This document shows positions 1-7,305 of a stretch of DNA of 8,791 nucleotides, piece by piece (the stretch's first letter is position 1; every line of letters starts with the position of its first letter). A model generated the notes under the pieces. It saw nothing but the letters and a program-made list of their open reading frames with translations, was not told where the DNA came from and ran no database searches. The DNA lies in assembly GCA_041751795.1 (NCBI GenBank), contig JBGSWU010000171.1, forward strand, positions 1 through 8,791, read 5' to 3'. The DNA is from JBBECJ01 sp041751795 (GTDB lineage Bacteria; Chloroflexota; Chloroflexia; Thermomicrobiales; CFX8). Both the position numbers and the translations under genes were made by a program.

Positions 1-2
1 GC

Positions 3-1712
3 GAGTACGATCGTCTGCAAACGCAGTTGGCTAACAATGGGATCGGACTGTATTCGCACCTCGTCAAGGCCGCGCTGACGTATTCGGACGAGCGTGGTCC
101 AGCGCTCCGCCTTGGAGTTTGGTGGTTCTGGTGGTGGAATGCGCGGCGACTTATCAAGTCGTACATTCGACCATCCAGATTCCCACGAGACCTTATTCTC
201 GCAGAACTGAAGGGATGTTTTGTCGGTCTGACCCGATATCAACAGGCTCGGCGCGATGCAAGGCGCATCGCAAAGGCAGTCAACAAATACGGACCTGTTC
301 TGACGTTACCGGCACAGAAACGGCAATCACGACCACCGGTGCATCGACAGTCAAAACGCGTAGCGGTACGAACCATAGATATCGCCATTCCACTATCGAG
401 CATCGACGATATTGCTGACTATGACTCGGTGAGACTCGTGGCTACACGCGGCACACGTCCCCTGGGTGATATCGCGATTCCAAGTTTCGGCAAGCCGCTC
501 AGTGCTGTCCGAATTTGTGAAGCCCTTGCTTCTCACATGCAACAGGCACTCGTAATCAGTCGTGAGCCTCACAATACCTGGAAAGGTTGGACAGACGCTC
601 GCCAGGCTATCATCGAACAGTTGCTTCCGGCCCGTCAGCTCGATCGTGAACTGCCGCAGTTGCCTCTCAGCATCGCGGTGTCCATTATCGTCGCCACTTG
701 CGACCGACCTAACGATTTACGAGCGTGTCTCAAATCGCTGACTGCTCAGCAAACCTCGCGATCCGTGGAGATCATCGTCGTTGATAACCGCCCAGCATCC
801 GGTTTGACTCCACCGGTCGTCGCTGAATTTCCGAGCGTGCGCCTGATTGACGAACCAGTTCCGGGGCTCAGCTATGCGCGTAATGCCGGGATCGTCGCCA
901 GCCACGGTGATGTCATCGTTTCGACTGACGACGACGTGACAATGCCATCCGAATGGCTGGAAACTCTGATCGCACCATTCGCACGCGCCGATGTCATGGT
1001 CGTCACAGGCAACACATTGCCGCTCGAACTCGACACCCGTGCTCAACAGCTTTTCGAACAGTACGGCGGACTGGGCAGGGGATACGCCCCGATCGAGGCT
1101 GGACAACAGTGGTTCAACGTATTTCGACGACGCGCTGCTCCCACATGGGAGCTCGGCGCGACTGCGAATGCTGCGTTTCGCGCAACCATCTTCGCAGATC
1201 CGAGAATTGGGATGGTAGACGAAACACTCGGAGCCGGCAGTCCGACCGGATGCAGCGAAGACACGTACGTGTTCTACAAAGTGCTTCTGGCCGGCTACAC
1301 CATCGTTTACGAACCGAGGGCGCTCGTCTGGCACCGTCACCGGAGAGATATGTCTGCTCTAAGAAACCAAATCTATAACTACAGCAAGGGACACGTCGCC
1401 TATCACCTGACGACGGTCGTCAACGATCGAGACCTTCGCGGCCTTTACGATGTCTTTGTCCGCCTTCCTCGATGGCGCGTTCGTCAGACGCTGCACCTCG
1501 TAAAACGAGGGCTTACCGGAAAAGAGCGGTATCTGCTGTCACTTGTTGCCGCCGAAACGGCCGGGAATCTGGCAGGACCCTATGCGTTCTGGAAGTCGCG
1601 TCAGCGCGTAAAACGACTCGGGCGAAGCGTGGGCTATATCCTGCCAGACCAACGAGAACAGCAGGTACCGGACCGTACATCAGTCGAACGCGATCCCATC
1701 GCCGTTGGCTGA
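3..1712 (+). CDS. GT2 family glycosyltransferase, 5'-truncated by the window edge; probable tandem-domain protein
   Basis: Family 2 glycosyltransferases move a sugar from a nucleotide-sugar to an acceptor, usually for cell-surface polysaccharide or glycolipid. The frame is open to the left edge, and the first possible start inside the window is a TTG at 27 with no visible ribosome site, so the true start is outside. Numbering from that TTG: the GT-A fold begins near residue 217 (SIIVATCDRPNDL, VEIIVVDN). The metal/nucleotide-binding acidic triad is D301-D303 in STDDDV. E411-D412 in GCSEDTYVFYK is the probable catalytic-base region, followed by VWHRHRRD. Residues 1-90 (GLYSHL, then a WWFWWW patch, then YQQARRDARRIAK) resemble the region after this domain (HVAYHL, then YAFWKSRQRVKRLG), suggesting an earlier GT2 domain off the edge. 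The gene ends 9 nt from the convergent E2 stop. Donor and acceptor cannot be read from sequence. Confidence 0.9.
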   Translation, partial: EYDRLQTQLANNGIGLYSHLVKAALTYSDERGPALRLGVWWFWWWNARRLIKSYIRPSRFPRDLILAELKGCFVGLTRYQQARRDARRIAKAVNKYGPVLTLPAQKRQSRPPVHRQSKRVAVRTIDIAIPLSSIDDIADYDSVRLVATRGTRPLGDIAIPSFGKPLSAVRICEALASHMQQALVISREPHNTWKGWTDARQAIIEQLLPARQLDRELPQLPLSIAVSIIVATCDRPNDLRACLKSLTAQQTSRSVEIIVVDNRPASGLTPPVVAEFPSVRLIDEPVPGLSYARNAGIVASHGDVIVSTDDDVTMPSEWLETLIAPFARADVMVVTGNTLPLELDTRAQQLFEQYGGLGRGYAPIEAGQQWFNVFRRRAAPTWELGATANAAFRATIFADPRIGMVDETLGAGSPTGCSEDTYVFYKVLLAGYTIVYEPRALVWHRHRRDMSALRNQIYNYSKGHVAYHLTTVVNDRDLRGLYDVFVRLPRWRVRQTLHLVKRGLTGKERYLLSLVAAETAGNLAGPYAFWKSRQRVKRLGRSVGYILPDQREQQVPDRTSVERDPIAVG

Positions 1713-1721
1713 AATCGTCGT

Positions 1722-3146
1722 TTAGTAGATCGATGCGTCTGCTGGGAACTCTTCAAGTCCCTTCTTGACCGCAGCGAGGAATCGCGTGGCCGACAAGCCG
1801 TCGAGAATCCGGTGGTCAAGAGACATAGATAGATTCATCATCGGTCGAATCGCTATTGCGTCGTCGATGACGACCGGTTTCTTGACGACAGCCTCCATGG
1901 AGAGAATCGCAGCCTGTGGCTGGACGATGATCGGCGTCGAGAACAGCGATCCCAGCGTTCCAGGGTTGTTCAACGTGAAGGTTCCGCTGGTCACCTCGTC
2001 AGGCTGCAACTTGTTATCGCGTGCCCGTGTCGCGAGATCACTGACCGCCCGGGCGAGACCGACGATGTTCTTCTCGTCAGCGTTGTGAATCACCGGCACA
2101 ATCAGGCCATCATCCATCGCGACAGCAATTCCGATGTTCGTCGCCTTTCGACGGATGATCCGGCCGTTGTCCCATGCAGCGTTGACGGTCGGATGCTCGC
2201 GGAGCGCCTGCGTCAGCACGCGCAATACGAATGGAACGAACGTCAGGCTGGTACACTCTCGTGCCTTGAACTCATCTTTGAAGCGTTCGCGCGCGCGGAC
2301 GACATTGCTCATGTCCGCTTCCATCCAGACGGTGACATGTGGCGCCGTATACGCTGAACGCACCATATGGTCCGCGATCTGCCGCCGCATGACGCTCGCG
2401 TCAATCACTTCGTCGCCTGGCATGAGTTGGACGGCAGCCGGCTGTTGCGCCGTCATCGGCTGTCCAACGCCTGGCGCTGCCATCGGCGGGGCAATTGTTG
2501 GCCCAGGCTGACTGGTCGTAGCAGGCTGGGGTACCGCTGTTATGGGTTCCGGGCGCGGCTCTGGTGCAGGCTGGCGAGAACGCGCATCGATCTCAGCGAG
2601 CATGTCAGCCTTCGTCACGCGTCCACCAACGCCGGTACCCTGAAGTGCTGCAATATCGATCTCATGCTCTTCCGCCAACCGTCGGACGACTGGCGACGAG
2701 CGAGCGCGTAGCAACTCCGCCTCATCGTGACGTGCTCGGGCGTCACGGAGATCGATCGCTCCGCTGGAGCCAGTCGGGGGTTCAGGGGTTGGTGCAACTG
2801 CCGAAGGCGCCGATGCGGAGGAACCGTTGTCCGGTGCCGCTGCCTGCGTTGAATCTTCGACGGGCGGAGATGCCGTCTCGGAGGCTCCGTTTCCTTCGTC
2901 GATGACACAGATCAGGCCGCCGACTGGAATTGTTTCACCCTCACCACCGACGATCTCAACGATCGTTCCTGAAACGGGGGCCGGAATTTCAGCCGTCACC
3001 TTATCTGTGACGACCTCAACCATCGGCTCGTATTTATCAACCGCATCGCCGACACGTTTCAGCCAGGCTCCAAGCGTCCCTTCAGTGACGCTTTCGCCGA
3101 GTTTCGGCATTGTTATCGTGGTTCCCTGTTTGGTTGCTCCGGACAT
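1722..3146 (-). CDS. bkdB: Dihydrolipoamide acyltransferase (E2) of branched-chain 2-oxoacid dehydrogenase complex
   Basis: E2 is the cytoplasmic core of the complex and transfers the acyl group from its lipoyl arm to CoA. The 474-residue protein shows the classic order. A lipoyl domain spans about 9-84 with the lipoylated Lys49 in VVTDKVTAE. A Pro/Ala-rich linker follows. The E1/E3-binding domain is at about 150-186 (SSPVVRRLAEEHEIDI...GTGVGGRVTKADM). A second flexible Pro/Gln linker leads to the catalytic domain from about 240 to the end, with His445 and Asp449 in DHRILDG. There is one lipoyl domain. The segment TLNNPGTLGSLFSTPII is closer to branched-chain-type E2 than to pyruvate E2. The ATG at 3146 is chosen over an upstream in-frame ATG at 3233 because GGAGG lies 4 nt before it and the lipoyl domain starts right after. 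It is the last gene of the operon, 110 nt after E1-beta. Confidence 0.95.
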   Translation of the reverse strand: MSGATKQGTTITMPKLGESVTEGTLGAWLKRVGDAVDKYEPMVEVVTDKVTAEIPAPVSGTIVEIVGGEGETIPVGGLICVIDEGNGASETASPPVEDSTQAAAPDNGSSASAPSAVAPTPEPPTGSSGAIDLRDARARHDEAELLRARSSPVVRRLAEEHEIDIAALQGTGVGGRVTKADMLAEIDARSRQPAPEPRPEPITAVPQPATTSQPGPTIAPPMAAPGVGQPMTAQQPAAVQLMPGDEVIDASVMRRQIADHMVRSAYTAPHVTVWMEADMSNVVRARERFKDEFKARECTSLTFVPFVLRVLTQALREHPTVNAAWDNGRIIRRKATNIGIAVAMDDGLIVPVIHNADEKNIVGLARAVSDLATRARDNKLQPDEVTSGTFTLNNPGTLGSLFSTPIIVQPQAAILSMEAVVKKPVVIDDAIAIRPMMNLSMSLDHRILDGLSATRFLAAVKKGLEEFPADASIY

Positions 3147-3150
3147 GCTG

Positions 3151-3155
3151 CCTCC
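3151..3155 (-). promoter_or_regulatory. Ribosome binding site of E2 (GGAGG)
   Basis: On the minus strand GGAGG sits 4 nt upstream of the ATG at 3146. The spacing is slightly short, but this is the only strong Shine-Dalgarno match in the gap, and it decides the start against the in-frame ATG at 3233. Confidence 0.7.
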
Positions 3156-3256
3156 AGTACGACGGAATTCGTGCAACGCGCGAGCGTAGAAAGGACCGGG
3201 AGTGTCGTTCCAATTGCTGTAGCACTTCAGCAACTCAGCAAGAGATCGATGCCCGT

Positions 3257-4243
3257 CTAGTACGCCGCCAGCTTCTCAATCGCGGCTCGGATATCGTCCT
3301 TGTCGTGCAGGAATGCCTTTTCAAGCGGCGGCGCATATGGCATCGCTGGCACTTCAGGGCCAGCAATGCGAACAATCGGCCCATCGAGATAGGCAAAGGC
3401 GTCTTCCGCGATAATCGCCGAGATCTCCCCACCGAGGCCGCCGAACTTGTTGGCCTCGTGGACGATCATGACCTTGCCAGTCTTCATCACTGACTCGAGA
3501 ATCGCGTCCTTGTCGAGAGGCCGCAACGAGCGCTGGTCGATGACTTCGATGCTCGCGTCCTGCTCCGCCATGTACTCGTCAGCTGCCTGCAATGACTCCT
3601 GCAGGTACCAGCCCCACGAGATGATCGTCATATCGCTGCCCTCGCGGACGATCTTTGCCTTGCCGATCGGGACATCGTACGGCTCGTCCGGCACCTCGGC
3701 ACGTACAGCACGATAGGCGCGCTTGTGCTCCAGGAAGAGGACAGGGTCAGGATCGTGAATCGACGCCCGGAGCAGCCCCTTGGCATCGTACGGATCGATG
3801 GGTGCCACAACTTTCAAGCCGGGTGTATGTGTGAACAGCGCCTCAATCGACTGTGAGTGGTACAGCGCTCCGTGGATTCCACCACCGTATGGAGATCGAA
3901 TGACGATTGGACATCCGAAATCACCACCAGATCGATAGCGGAACTTGGCCGCCTCGCTCATGATCTGGTTCATCGCGGGATGAATAAAGTCGAGAAACTG
4001 AATCTCGGCAACAGGCAACATGCCATTGGCAGCTGCTCCGATAGCAACGCCAACGATTGACGATTCAGCCAGCGGTGAGTCTATGACACGCGTTTCGCCG
4101 AACTTGTCTAACAAACCCTCGGTGACCCGAAACACCCCGCCACGTGTGCCAACATCCTCGCCGAGGATGAAGACACGTTCGTCGGCCTCCATCTCCTGCA
4201 TCAATCCTTCGCGGATCGCCTCGATCAGCAGCTTCGTTGCCAC
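3257..4243 (-). CDS. bkdAB: Branched-chain 2-oxoacid dehydrogenase E1 component, beta subunit
   Basis: E1-beta pairs with E1-alpha in a thiamine-diphosphate heterotetramer that decarboxylates the branched 2-oxoacid and passes the acyl group to the E2 lipoyl arm. The 328-residue product is the usual length. Visible family marks are GEDVG (28-32); Glu60 in DSPLAESSIVGVAIGAA, aligned with the glutamate that activates the thiamine aminopyrimidine; EIQFLDFIHPAMNQI; SPYGGGIHGALYHSQS with His129; and C-terminal VIDQRSLRPLDKDAI and HEANKFGGLGGEI in the transketolase C-domain. A GTG start at 4243 is chosen because AAAGGA lies 7 nt upstream and homologues begin at this point. The in-frame ATG at 4363 would overlap the end of the E1-alpha gene and add 40 residues with no family resemblance. 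It lies between E1-alpha (88 nt gap) and E2 (110 nt gap). Confidence 0.95.
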   Translation of the reverse strand: MATKLLIEAIREGLMQEMEADERVFILGEDVGTRGGVFRVTEGLLDKFGETRVIDSPLAESSIVGVAIGAAANGMLPVAEIQFLDFIHPAMNQIMSEAAKFRYRSGGDFGCPIVIRSPYGGGIHGALYHSQSIEALFTHTPGLKVVAPIDPYDAKGLLRASIHDPDPVLFLEHKRAYRAVRAEVPDEPYDVPIGKAKIVREGSDMTIISWGWYLQESLQAADEYMAEQDASIEVIDQRSLRPLDKDAILESVMKTGKVMIVHEANKFGGLGGEISAIIAEDAFAYLDGPIVRIAGPEVPAMPYAPPLEKAFLHDKDDIRAAIEKLAAY

Positions 4244-4250
4244 AACCGAA

Positions 4251-4256
4251 TCCTTT
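4251..4256 (-). promoter_or_regulatory. Ribosome binding site deciding the GTG start of E1-beta (AAAGGA)
   Basis: AAAGGA on the minus strand with a 7-nt spacer to the GTG at 4243. It supports a non-ATG start, since no other well-placed site exists upstream. Confidence 0.65.
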
Positions 4257-4281
4257 CGTTTCAATTCAACAGAAAGGTGAT

Positions 4282-4316
4282 CTGCATCGTCAGCGATGTT
4301 CGCAGACCGAATGCAG
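4282..4316 (-). other. Possible stem-loop between E1-alpha and E1-beta
   Basis: Outer arms CTGCAT (4282-4287) and ATGCAG (4311-4316) are perfectly complementary, and an inner GCGA/TCGC pair closes a 3-nt loop. It has no U-run, so it is not an intrinsic terminator. It might affect message stability; the fold is interrupted and could be chance. Confidence 0.25.
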
Positions 4317-4331
4317 CGTGGATCGCGCCAA

Positions 4332-5375
4332 CTACACGCGTGCACCATCGGGCGCGTACACATCTGTGAACGCTTCTTCAGGATCCGGTGGCGGGGCCGA
4401 TTCGGCGAAATCAGTAGCGTCGTTTACTGCCGCTTTGACGCGATTGCGGATTTCGTGCTCCTGCTCGTCGGACAGGACGCCCATATCCTTCAAACGCTGG
4501 GCTGTGACAGTGATCGGATCTCGCTCGCGGTATGATGCGACTTCCTCACGGGAGCGGTAAAAACGATCGTCATCATCGGAGGAGTGGGGAGTCAGGCGGT
4601 CGACACTCGCCTCGAAGAGGGTGGGGCCGTCTCCACGCCGGGCACGCTCGACGGCTTCCCGAGCCTTGACATACACATCGATCGCGTCTCCACCGTCCAC
4701 GGTGACGCCTGCCATGCCGTACGCGGCGGCACGATCGGAAACCTTCTCGATCGCCATCTCTTTTTCCTGCGGAACTGAGATCGCGTAGTGATTGTTCTGG
4801 ACGAAAAAGATGACGCCAAGCTTGTAGATACTGGCCCAGTTCATGCCCTCATGCACATCACCTTGAGCAGTGCCACCCTCGCCGATGCTCGTGACGACGA
4901 CAGTGTCTTCGCCGCGCATTCTCGCTGCGAGCGCAACACCGGGAGCCTGGGCGAACTGCGTCCCGACAGGGGAAGAACTCGTCATAATCCGATGGCGGCG
5001 CGAGCCGTAGTGACCAGGCATCTGCTTCGCGCCGCTACTCGGTTCTCCTTTGCGCGATAGGAACGACATCATCATTTCGCGCGGAGTCATGCCAAAGTGC
5101 AGAACGAGCGCGAGATCGCGATAGTAGGGGAGCAGCCAGTCTTTCGACGTGTCGAGCGCGAAACCCATCCCGGCTTGGGCACCTTCATGCCCCTGAACCG
5201 AGATGATGAACGGCGCTCGCCCGGCCCGGTTCATGAGCCACATGCGTTCGTCAAGTTGACGCGCGAGCAGCATCGTCTCGTACATCTGACGCATGTCTTC
5301 CGGTGATAGCCCTTCCACAACGTCGCGAGTGGCTGTCGCCGGACCTCCGGGCTTTCCGGATTCAGTTCGCCCCAT
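4332..5375 (-). CDS. bkdAA: Branched-chain 2-oxoacid dehydrogenase E1 component, alpha subunit
   Basis: E1-alpha contributes most of the thiamine-diphosphate/Mg site of the E1 decarboxylase. In the 347-residue product the cofactor motif runs from GEG (165-167) through QGDVHEGMNWASIYK to QNNHYAIS (N194-N195). GEG instead of GDG, and the loop RLTPHSSDDDDRFYRSREEV, match the branched-chain class (Bacillus BfmBAA, mammalian BCKDHA) rather than pyruvate E1-alpha; this comparison is from memory. PYYRDLALVLHFGMTPREMM and KQMPGHYGSRRHRIMTSSSPVGTQ are also typical. The ATG at 5375 is preferred to one at 5423 because a perfect AAGGAGG lies 6 nt upstream. It follows lpd after an unusually long 237-nt gap and precedes E1-beta by 88 nt. 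Substrate assignment to branched 2-oxoacids is likely but not proven. Confidence 0.95.
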   Translation of the reverse strand: MGRTESGKPGGPATATRDVVEGLSPEDMRQMYETMLLARQLDERMWLMNRAGRAPFIISVQGHEGAQAGMGFALDTSKDWLLPYYRDLALVLHFGMTPREMMMSFLSRKGEPSSGAKQMPGHYGSRRHRIMTSSSPVGTQFAQAPGVALAARMRGEDTVVVTSIGEGGTAQGDVHEGMNWASIYKLGVIFFVQNNHYAISVPQEKEMAIEKVSDRAAAYGMAGVTVDGGDAIDVYVKAREAVERARRGDGPTLFEASVDRLTPHSSDDDDRFYRSREEVASYRERDPITVTAQRLKDMGVLSDEQEHEIRNRVKAAVNDATDFAESAPPPDPEEAFTDVYAPDGARV

Positions 5376-5381
5376 CTGGTG

Positions 5382-5388
5382 CCTCCTT
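5382..5388 (-). promoter_or_regulatory. Ribosome binding site of E1-alpha (AAGGAGG)
   Basis: A perfect AAGGAGG on the minus strand with a 6-nt spacer to the ATG at 5375; it decides the start and predicts strong translation. Confidence 0.8.
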
Positions 5389-5567
5389 CGCTGTCCCAGC
5401 CCCTCGTTGGACCGGGTCATCAATCGAGCGTTAGCACGGTACGGGAGCGTCTCGTCATGCGCGATACGCGCGTCGCGCTGGCGGTCCGCCTGTTCGTGTT
5501 CGCGTCCAGCCCATCGATCGGGCCGTCTCGCTTTGCTCGGCTTTGCCTCCTTATGACCTGCGTCTCA

Positions 5568-5589
5568 GGGCGCACATCCTGTGCCGCCC
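5568..5589 (-). other. GC-rich stem-loop between lpd and E1-alpha
   Basis: The arms at 5568-5576 and 5580-5589 pair over 9 bp with one bulged base and a 3-nt loop, starting about 24 nt after the lpd stop. No U-tract follows on either strand, so a standard intrinsic terminator is unlikely. An mRNA processing or stabilising element separating lpd from the E1/E2 part is possible. The rest of the 237-nt gap (5376-5612) holds a second AAGGAGG at 5546-5552 that has no start codon at a usable distance. Confidence 0.45.
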
Positions 5590-5612
5590 ATCGGGACAAT
5601 ACGTGCGAACGA

Positions 5613-7007
5613 CTAAAAGTGCAGGGCGATTCCGTCGGAGTCGAGTGCAGCCTCGTGCAGCACCTCAGAAATCGTCGGGTGCGGGAACGTCGTAATTCCA
5701 AGTTCCCACGCCGTCGCTTCGAACAGCATCGCTAATCCACCGACGCTGATCAGTTCGGTAGCGTGGCCGCCCAACAGGTGAATGCCAAGAATCTGGTCAG
5801 TGTCAGCATCGACGACCATCTTGGCGAATCCAACCGTCTCGTTCTCGACACGCGCCTTGCCGTTGGCCGAAAGCGGGAACTTTCCGATCTTGATATTGAA
5901 CCCTGCGTCGCGTGCCTTCGCTTCGGTCAGTCCAACTGAGCCGATCTCGGGATGGCAGTACGTCACCCACGGGATCTTGTTGTAATCGAGAACTTCCGGC
6001 TTGTGGCCAGCGATCACCTCGACTGCGACAACACCCTGATGCATGGCAGTGTGAGCGAGTTGCTGAAGTCCGGTGACGTCACCGATGGCGAAGACGTTCT
6101 CAACGTTTGTGCGCATGAAGTCGTCAACGACGATATAGCCGTTCTCGACGTTCACACCGAGTTTCTCGAGACCAAATCCCTCAGTGTTGCCGTAACGGCC
6201 AATTGCGACAAGCAGCGCGTCAGCTTCAATCGTCTCGTCTTTGCCGTCAGCGTTAATTTTCAACTTGACGCCATCGTCGCTGATCTCGAAGTCGTTGGCG
6301 GAGGGCCGGACATTCGACAGCACACGAATTCCTTGACGCTGGAACGCACGCGCGAGATCCTTCTGCACGTCTGCGTCTTCGTTCGGTGCGACGCGACCAA
6401 CGAGTGTAACTTCGCAGTCGAACTCGCGATAGACACTGGCAAACTCAAGACCCGTCGCGCCGCCACCACGAACGATGACGCGCTTCGGCAGGAATGGCTC
6501 GGTCGTTGCGTGGTCGGATGTAAAGACACGCTTGCCATCTACCTGAATGCCATCAATCGGTCGAGGCGTTGAACCGGTGTCGATGACGATGTTACGCGCC
6601 CGAACCTCGGTGGTCTTTCCGTCCTTCTCGACACTGATCACACCAGGACCGGTGATCGTTCCCCAGCCTTCAACGACATCAATCTTGTGTTTCTTGAACA
6701 GGAACTGAATGCCCTTGTAGTTCTGGTCGACGACTTTTCTGGCGCGTGACATGGACGTCGTGTAATCGAGCGAAATGTCGCCGGGGGTGACGCCAAACTC
6801 CTTGGCGTCCTTGACGAGTGTCGCAACCGAGGCGGCCTTGAGCAGCGCTTTCGCTGGTATGCACCCGCGATGGACGCAGGTGCCACCGACGAGATCCTTC
6901 TCGATAACGACCGTCTTTAATCCGAGTTGCGATGCTCGGATCGCGGCGACGTACCCGCCCGTGCCGCCGCCCAGTAATGCGACGTCATATCCTTGCTCCT
7001 CCGCCAT
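5613..7007 (-). CDS. lpd: Dihydrolipoamide dehydrogenase (E3), with atypical coenzyme loop
   Basis: E3 is the cytoplasmic flavoenzyme that reoxidises the dihydrolipoyl arm of E2 and reduces NAD(P)+. The 464-residue protein has the FAD fold GGGTGGY (13-19), the redox disulfide C44/C49 in GGTCVHRGCIPAK (Ala where Ser is usual), the second dinucleotide fold GGGATGLEFASVY (181-193), the FAD segment FAIGD, and the catalytic pair His443/Glu448 in HPTISE. Oddities: the end of the second strand reads VTLVGR, with Gly204-Arg205 in place of the Glu typical of NAD-linked E3; IDTGS replaces IATGS; GRYGNTEG replaces GRRPNTEG. The start is uncertain. ATG 7007 begins just before the fold, as in homologues, with only a distant GGGAG upstream; ATG 7034 adds nine residues and has no ribosome site. 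It is first in the operon, and the long upstream leader suggests the promoter is well before 7034. Confidence 0.93.
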   Translation of the reverse strand: MAEEQGYDVALLGGGTGGYVAAIRASQLGLKTVVIEKDLVGGTCVHRGCIPAKALLKAASVATLVKDAKEFGVTPGDISLDYTTSMSRARKVVDQNYKGIQFLFKKHKIDVVEGWGTITGPGVISVEKDGKTTEVRARNIVIDTGSTPRPIDGIQVDGKRVFTSDHATTEPFLPKRVIVRGGGATGLEFASVYREFDCEVTLVGRVAPNEDADVQKDLARAFQRQGIRVLSNVRPSANDFEISDDGVKLKINADGKDETIEADALLVAIGRYGNTEGFGLEKLGVNVENGYIVVDDFMRTNVENVFAIGDVTGLQQLAHTAMHQGVVAVEVIAGHKPEVLDYNKIPWVTYCHPEIGSVGLTEAKARDAGFNIKIGKFPLSANGKARVENETVGFAKMVVDADTDQILGIHLLGGHATELISVGGLAMLFEATAWELGITTFPHPTISEVLHEAALDSDGIALHF

Positions 7008-7193
7008 ACCGCGCTGTTGCTCCCGTCCCTGCATGCGGCGATTCGTGCCGCGACAAATGGTGCCGCCCTCGACGCTGCTCTGTTCGCGCTCTGGATGTTC
7101 TTTCAGCGCAGGACAGGATCAATCGAGGATCGTCCAGAAGTGAGTTGAGACGCCGACCATGGCCTGATTGCCAAAGGGGCGTTCGCCAGTTTG

Positions 7194-7202
7194 AGTATAT
7201 CA
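7194..7202 (-). promoter_or_regulatory. Candidate extended -10 promoter for the lpd-bkd operon
   Basis: The minus strand reads TGATATACT, an extended -10 (TGn plus TATACT). No good -35 hexamer is found at 16-18 nt, so it would have to rely on the TGn extension. It is the best -10 match seen upstream of lpd. Transcription would begin near 7187. Confidence 0.35.
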
Positions 7203-7275
7203 GGGCAATCGCCAATCACACTGATTTTGGCCGCTGGGAGTCGATCGATTTCCGCACAGGAATAGGAAAACTGAC

Positions 7276-7304
7276 TTGATGTCACAGGCCGAAGCGAGTA
7301 TAAT
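7276..7304 (+). promoter_or_regulatory. Sigma-70-type promoter of the SWIM gene
   Basis: TTGATG at 7276-7281, a 17-nt spacer, and a perfect TATAAT at 7299-7304. The predicted start site is about 7311, 34 nt before the ATG at 7345. It also shows that the in-frame TTG at 7276 cannot be the start codon, as it lies inside the -35 element. Confidence 0.75.
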
Positions 7305-7305
7305 T

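Noticed and set aside
717..1340. 207-codon open frame opposite the GT2 gene
   Set aside because: It is a mirror of the GT2 coding frame, Ser/Arg/Cys-rich, with no recognisable domain.
3147..3233. 29-residue N-terminal extension of E2
   Set aside because: No ribosome site before the ATG at 3233, while GGAGG precedes the ATG at 3146, and the extension has no lipoyl-domain resemblance.
3214..3233. Hairpin with TTGCTG/CAGCAA arms between E1-beta and E2
   Set aside because: Only 6 bp with an 8-nt loop and no U-run; easily chance, so not listed as a feature.
5520..5550. Short direct repeats around CTCGCTTTG / CTCGGCTTTG
   Set aside because: Two imperfect 9-10 base copies are too few and too short to call a repeat element.
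5420..5701. Open frame of 93 codons on the minus strand across the lpd/E1-alpha gap
   Set aside because: It is Arg/Thr/Ser-rich, overlaps the lpd end in another frame, lacks a ribosome site and resembles no family.
5952..6572. 206-codon open frame on the plus strand opposite lpd
   Set aside because: It lies wholly inside the well-supported E3 gene on the other strand and has no domain signature or ribosome site.
7050..7065. Sigma-54-like -24/-12 element before lpd, as in Bacillus bkd operons
   Set aside because: CGGCAC is close to a -24 element, but the -12 match is poor (TCGC) and the spacing is off by one base, which sigma-54 does not tolerate well.
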